The notes beneath the pieces are model-generated. The model saw only the letters and a program-made list of their open reading frames with translations. It ran no database searches and was not told the origin of the DNA. Below are positions 61,010-64,000 of a stretch of DNA of 64,000 nucleotides, piece by piece. This DNA is from UM-FILTER-47-13 sp964445195 (GTDB lineage: Bacteria > Pseudomonadota > Alphaproteobacteria > Micavibrionales > Micavibrionaceae). Positions within the stretch are counted from its first letter, which is position 1; each line of letters opens with the position of its first letter. The translations under genes were made by a program, and so were the position numbers. The stretch lies in the NCBI GenBank assembly GCA_964445195.1, contig CAYUKA010000003.1, positions 62,001-126,000 of the forward strand, written 5' to 3'.

Positions 61010-61771
61010 CTAGCGCTCGACCAGCACGTGATAATAGACGTAAGTTCCGGCAGGCTGCTGAAAACAGCCAAAAGGCCGCCCTTGCAGGCCGTTACCACCA
61101 AACCCTATCGACTCGCCGCCGCCAGCCAAACTCGTATCGGTTGCACCGTCTGGATTAATCATATCTGATGCCTCTGTAAAAACGATACCAGCCTCTGTGG
61201 GGATCGGGTCCGTTGGCAAGCCCAGCTCTTCGTTAATGGCACGGCACAAGCCAAGCGTAATACCTGGCAAAAACGCGATAAGATCAGCTGTAGTCGCATT
61301 GGCAGCGACACCATCAGCTGCGGGAATGGTGGACGTACCAATATCCTCGATCTCATTGGCACCATTATATATCCATCGGCCCGGACCACCATCCGCCATC
61401 AAAGTGCCCGGCGCTTCGAGCGATGTTGCACCACCACCCGTCGGGTGAAATACGCAACGCGGAAATTGGCCGGAACCCACCGGGTTTTCAGTACAGTTTG
61501 CAAAGTTACCTGCGCTATTGAACTCAATCCGATCGACATCCTGTCCGCCAATAACCATGCGCACAATCGAGGTCCGGACACTGGCCGGATATTGCGTGAG
61601 CTGCGCACTGTTAATACGATTGGTTTCAGAACCGGCATCGCCGCCACTCGACCGTGTAGACTGCGTCACGGCATAAGACAAGGCCGCAAACAATGCCACG
61701 GCAATCAGGATCAGGAACAGCACGTTACCGCGCTCATCTTTCCAGCCTTTAAAGTTGACCTCTTGTTTCAT
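61010..61771 (-). CDS. Pilin-like protein with non-canonical N-terminus (b)
   Basis: A 253-residue paralogue-type protein: charged leader ending DERG, helix NVLFLILIAVALFAALSYAV (again without Phe1/Glu5), then a Thr/Gly-rich extracytoplasmic domain with four Cys and IVFTEASDMINPDG, ending VYYHVLVER. GCGGAGAAAC precedes ATG. The closeness of its first 60 residues to the downstream protein (RGxxLxxILIAxALxAALxxxxxxSS) shows both belong to one family. Likely a surface or pseudopilin component of the gene cluster to the right. Confidence 0.75.
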   Translation of the reverse strand: MKQEVNFKGWKDERGNVLFLILIAVALFAALSYAVTQSTRSSGGDAGSETNRINSAQLTQYPASVRTSIVRMVIGGQDVDRIEFNSAGNFANCTENPVGSGQFPRCVFHPTGGGATSLEAPGTLMADGGPGRWIYNGANEIEDIGTSTIPAADGVAANATTADLIAFLPGITLGLCRAINEELGLPTDPIPTEAGIVFTEASDMINPDGATDTSLAGGGESIGFGGNGLQGRPFGCFQQPAGTYVYYHVLVER

Positions 61772-61844
61772 TTGTTTCTCCGCTCCAGCAGGCTCTTATA
61801 ATATCTGGCTATAGTGTAAACGCTTTCAAATCAAACCGAAAGCC

Positions 61845-62378
61845 CTATCCACGCGGTTTATCCACGGAAACCTTATTGATTTTCAAAAGCGCGCCCAAAG
61901 GTTGTGATCCGCACTCACGACCAACGCAAAGCTTGTCAACGCTGACCCGCCAGCCGTCACCGCCATTCTGCACATGGCCAACCGCCTCACGCCACATGCC
62001 AAACTGCGCCGTTGACTTGGTTGTAATCTGTATACTCGGCCCCTGCTGCCGTATATTCAGATTCGGGTATGTATTTTTCAGGTCCTCGGCAAAACGCGCC
62101 ACTTCGCCTTGCGGCACCGGGATATCACGTAAATTCGGTACCAGCGGCTTCAGCGCCTCGACTTCTTTCAGTTCAGCCCGCATCTCGGTCATGTGCTGGA
62201 CCTGTACCACTGTGTAAAGCCCGATCGCCGCCGCCGCTGTCCAGGCAATACCGGCCGCAACCAGCGCTGTCTGCCCGGCCGTCTGCGGCAGTTTTTCGAG
62301 AAATTCATTTAAATCGTTTGTCGCCTGCGGGCTGACATATTTTTGCAGCGACCGCCAGTCAAAAGACTTGAAATCCAA
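61845..62378 (-). CDS. PilO/GspM-like inner-membrane protein
   Basis: A 177-residue bitopic protein. A cytoplasmic stretch of about 35 residues, one helix (about 37-58, ALVAAGIAWTAAAAIGLYTV), then a coiled coil with MTEMRAELKEVEALKPLVPN and a small alpha/beta domain ending VSVDKLCVGRECGSQPLGAL. Topology and size fit PilO or GspM, but the sequence does not prove it. The start is a TTG at 62378 with CGGAGAG seven bases ahead. Confidence 0.6.
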   Translation of the reverse strand: MDFKSFDWRSLQKYVSPQATNDLNEFLEKLPQTAGQTALVAAGIAWTAAAAIGLYTVVQVQHMTEMRAELKEVEALKPLVPNLRDIPVPQGEVARFAEDLKNTYPNLNIRQQGPSIQITTKSTAQFGMWREAVGHVQNGGDGWRVSVDKLCVGRECGSQPLGALLKINKVSVDKPRG

Positions 62379-62547
62379 AGCCGAACTCTCCGATCATCTG
62401 TTTGCTTTATTCGTAAACCGCATTATCAAGCGGCACCCATCATGACTTTACGTCACTTTACCCTATATTCAAGTTTAACCTTAATTTATTAAAACATTAT
62501 AAATCAACAGATTAGCACAGTTATTAATAATAATATTAACAACTTAA

Positions 62548-63534
62548 CTAACTGCTGCCCCGGATACGGACCCGCCCATCAGGCTCCAGCCCCGGCTGAA
62601 TCTGGCAGCCGCCGAGCGGCCCGGCACAGTTACTGAAAGATTGTGGCACCAGCGCCTCCCACGTCACCCGGCCACGATCAACTTCGTATTTGACCAGCGT
62701 CCCGTCAATATTGGCCAGATAATCAAGTAATTCCTGAATCCGTACCATATGTTTCACCGAATCACTCTGCAGCGCGTTCAGCGCGTTAAACATCAGGTCG
62801 GTCGAAACTTTTTCGGTTTCCCGCTTCACAGTTGCCAGGTCACGCTCGACAAAATTGCTGATTGTCATCTGCACCAGCAACACGACCACGGCGATCACAT
62901 TCAGCAGCAACCCGACATACAGCAACGCCATCGCCGTCGCGCGGGAAAGCTTTTCGGTGCGCAGCTGCCGGTTGCGCCATGGTACGACCTGGGCCACATC
63001 AGCGTTAATGGTGACGAAATTGGCATCCATACTCTGAATCCGCGGCAGCAGGGTCCGGGCCGCCCCCAGATAAACCTGCATCCGCCCGGTTTCCGGATCC
63101 CAACGCAGGGCCGAGGCAATCCCTTCCTGTTCATACAGGTAAACCGTTTCTTTATCCCAATATTCGCTATTGCCCGGCAAGGCCGCCGCCAGCGGACACC
63201 AGCTATCCGGGTTTGACGAGAGAACCGATGACGGGCACGCCAGATACCAGACCCGTCCTTCCTCGACCGTATAGGCGAAATGGACCCGCTCCGTACCTGT
63301 CGCCTGCGCAGCGGCATTCCAGACCGCCTCATCCTCCGTACCGGGAATATGCGGCAACGAACCGCCCACAAGTTCCTGCGGCAAGTAGGGCGACAAATTA
63401 CCGACAAACACCGCCGACTCACCGGCAATATAGTCGGCGAGGCCCGGCTTCGGCTTCGCCGTGCCGACCTGGTCCTTATCGGCCTTGCGTGTCTGCTTGA
63501 CAGGCTGGTCTTTGTCCTTGGAAAGTAAGGCCAA
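62548..63534 (-). CDS. GspL/PilN-like inner-membrane assembly protein
   Basis: A 328-residue protein: cytoplasmic N-terminal domain (about 35-195) with YLACPSSVLSSNPDSWCPLA, one helix at about 201-223 (AMALLYVGLLLNVIAVVVLL), then a periplasmic part with a coiled coil and Cys pair (NCAGPLGGC). Cytoplasmic domain-helix-periplasmic domain followed by a PilO/GspM-like gene matches the L/M pair of type II secretion systems, an inference from layout. Start TTG 63534, with GGAG at the end of the GspF-like gene. Confidence 0.55.
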   Translation of the reverse strand: MALLSKDKDQPVKQTRKADKDQVGTAKPKPGLADYIAGESAVFVGNLSPYLPQELVGGSLPHIPGTEDEAVWNAAAQATGTERVHFAYTVEEGRVWYLACPSSVLSSNPDSWCPLAAALPGNSEYWDKETVYLYEQEGIASALRWDPETGRMQVYLGAARTLLPRIQSMDANFVTINADVAQVVPWRNRQLRTEKLSRATAMALLYVGLLLNVIAVVVLLVQMTISNFVERDLATVKRETEKVSTDLMFNALNALQSDSVKHMVRIQELLDYLANIDGTLVKYEVDRGRVTWEALVPQSFSNCAGPLGGCQIQPGLEPDGRVRIRGSS

Positions 63535-63536
63535 GT

Positions 63537-64000
63537 TTATATCGCTCCTTGCATTAACCCGCCCATCATACTGTCAAGGCTCATATTCATAACAGTCAGG
63601 GCATAAATGGCACTACCGAAAGCGATAGCGAGGAAAACACCCGTCATGCCAAAGGCAATCCAGACAATCAGGGCGTGTTTGGTTTTTGCCGATGCAGACC
63701 GCATTTCGGCAATAGACTCTAATACTGTAGCAACTTGTCCAAGATCAGACAAGCTCGCCAGTTCCAGTCGTTCGCTACGGCTCAACGGTTTCCGGTCGAG
63801 CGCTGCCCCCAAAAGCACGCCGCGTTCCAGGTCTTTTTTCGAGCTGCGCCAGTAGTCGGCAACTTCAGGCACTGTTGTCGCCTCGGCCGACTGCTCAAGC
63901 GTCATATCAATGGGAACCAGTCCGCGCAGCATCCCTGAGGCAGCCCGCATTGAGTCAGCAAAACCAAGATCGCGCAAATACGCGCCGATCAGGGGAATTT
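63537..64000 (-). CDS. GspF/PilC-like inner-membrane platform protein, N-terminus outside window
   Basis: The open frame runs off the right edge; 153 or so residues are visible. The stretch IPLIGAYLRDLGFADSMRAA followed by SGMLRGLVPIDMTLEQSAE matches the GspF repeat (P-x-G-x2-L, aRxLxxLLxxGVPL), and a helix ALIVWIAFGMTGVFLAIAFG lies near the end. GspF/PilC proteins are the inner-membrane platform on which the assembly ATPase acts. The stop overlaps the Shine-Dalgarno region of the next gene. Confidence 0.8.
   Translation of the reverse strand, partial: IPLIGAYLRDLGFADSMRAASGMLRGLVPIDMTLEQSAEATTVPEVADYWRSSKKDLERGVLLGAALDRKPLSRSERLELASLSDLGQVATVLESIAEMRSASAKTKHALIVWIAFGMTGVFLAIAFGSAIYALTVMNMSLDSMMGGLMQGAI

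Noticed and set aside
62461..62547. AT-rich TTAA-dense stretch as further CtrA sites
   Set aside because: Spacings between the TTAA pairs are four, eight or ten bases, not seven, so they do not fit the CtrA consensus.

Overview
The window is a gene-dense stretch of an alphaproteobacterial chromosome. The evidence is the complete dcw (division and cell wall) cluster in alphaproteobacterial order running into lpxC, a bacterial type A RNase P RNA next to mraZ, a split three-subunit transhydrogenase (pntAA/pntAB/pntB), sdhCDAB, a perfect CtrA-type box (TTAA-N7-TTAAC) and DnaA boxes with GANTC sites ahead of ftsZ. I cannot name the species. A deep-branching, non-Caulobacter alphaproteobacterium would fit, but that is inference. 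There are no tRNAs, rRNAs, CRISPR arrays, insertion sequences or prophage genes.

Layout. 1-5.7 kb (minus): a type I secretion operon (TolC-like, ABC transporter, HlyD-like) ending in a truncated CHASE2 sensor gene. 5.9-9.3 kb (plus): the pnt operon with an extra small gene. 9.4-11.8 kb (plus): two related alpha/beta hydrolases and a small unknown. 11.7-20.7 kb (minus): ligA, recN, bamD, a queuosine-salvage glycosidase, lpxC and ftsZ. 21.1-39.8 kb (minus): ftsA, ftsQ, ddl, murB, murC, a GNAT acetyltransferase, murG, ftsW, murD, mraY, murF, murE, ftsI, ftsL, rsmH and mraZ, interrupted by one opposite-strand unknown gene between ftsW and murD. 40.1-42.5 kb (minus): rnpB, an AmpD-like amidase and a UMF1-type MFS transporter. 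42.7-47.5 kb (plus): four related exported proteins of an unrecognised two-cysteine family, in two pairs around nadA-nadC. 47.5-53.5 kb (minus): two DUF1761 membrane proteins and an sdh operon expanded by four extra genes. 53.6-60.2 kb: a diguanylate cyclase, msrB, a TerB-like protein, an unknown gene coupled to asd, asd itself and a hybrid histidine kinase. 60.2-64 kb (minus): part of a type IV pilus or type II secretion-like cluster with non-canonical pilin-like proteins, running off the right edge.

The dcw block makes lipid II (MurB-MurG, Ddl, MraY), polymerises it at the septum (FtsW, FtsI), builds the divisome (FtsL, FtsQ, FtsA, FtsZ), and is followed by outer-membrane genes (LpxC, BamD). 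Most neighbours overlap by 1-14 bases, so they are translationally coupled. The ftsA-ftsZ gap is the main regulatory break, and ftsZ ends at a strong intrinsic terminator.

The most interesting items are: (1) a 78-bp palindromic repeat inserted in frame in murB, with further palindromic repeats in nearby intergenic spaces; (2) the four-member exported two-cysteine family with a CtrA box; (3) an sdh operon carrying a GxxExxY (PD-(D/E)XK-like) protein and an 89-residue protein between sdhC and sdhD; (4) a DUF2419/Qng1-type queuosine-5'-phosphate glycosidase coupled to lpxC; (5) a histone-like Lys/Ala tail on PntAA; (6) three DnaA-box 9-mers before ftsZ; and (7) pilin-like proteins lacking Glu5.
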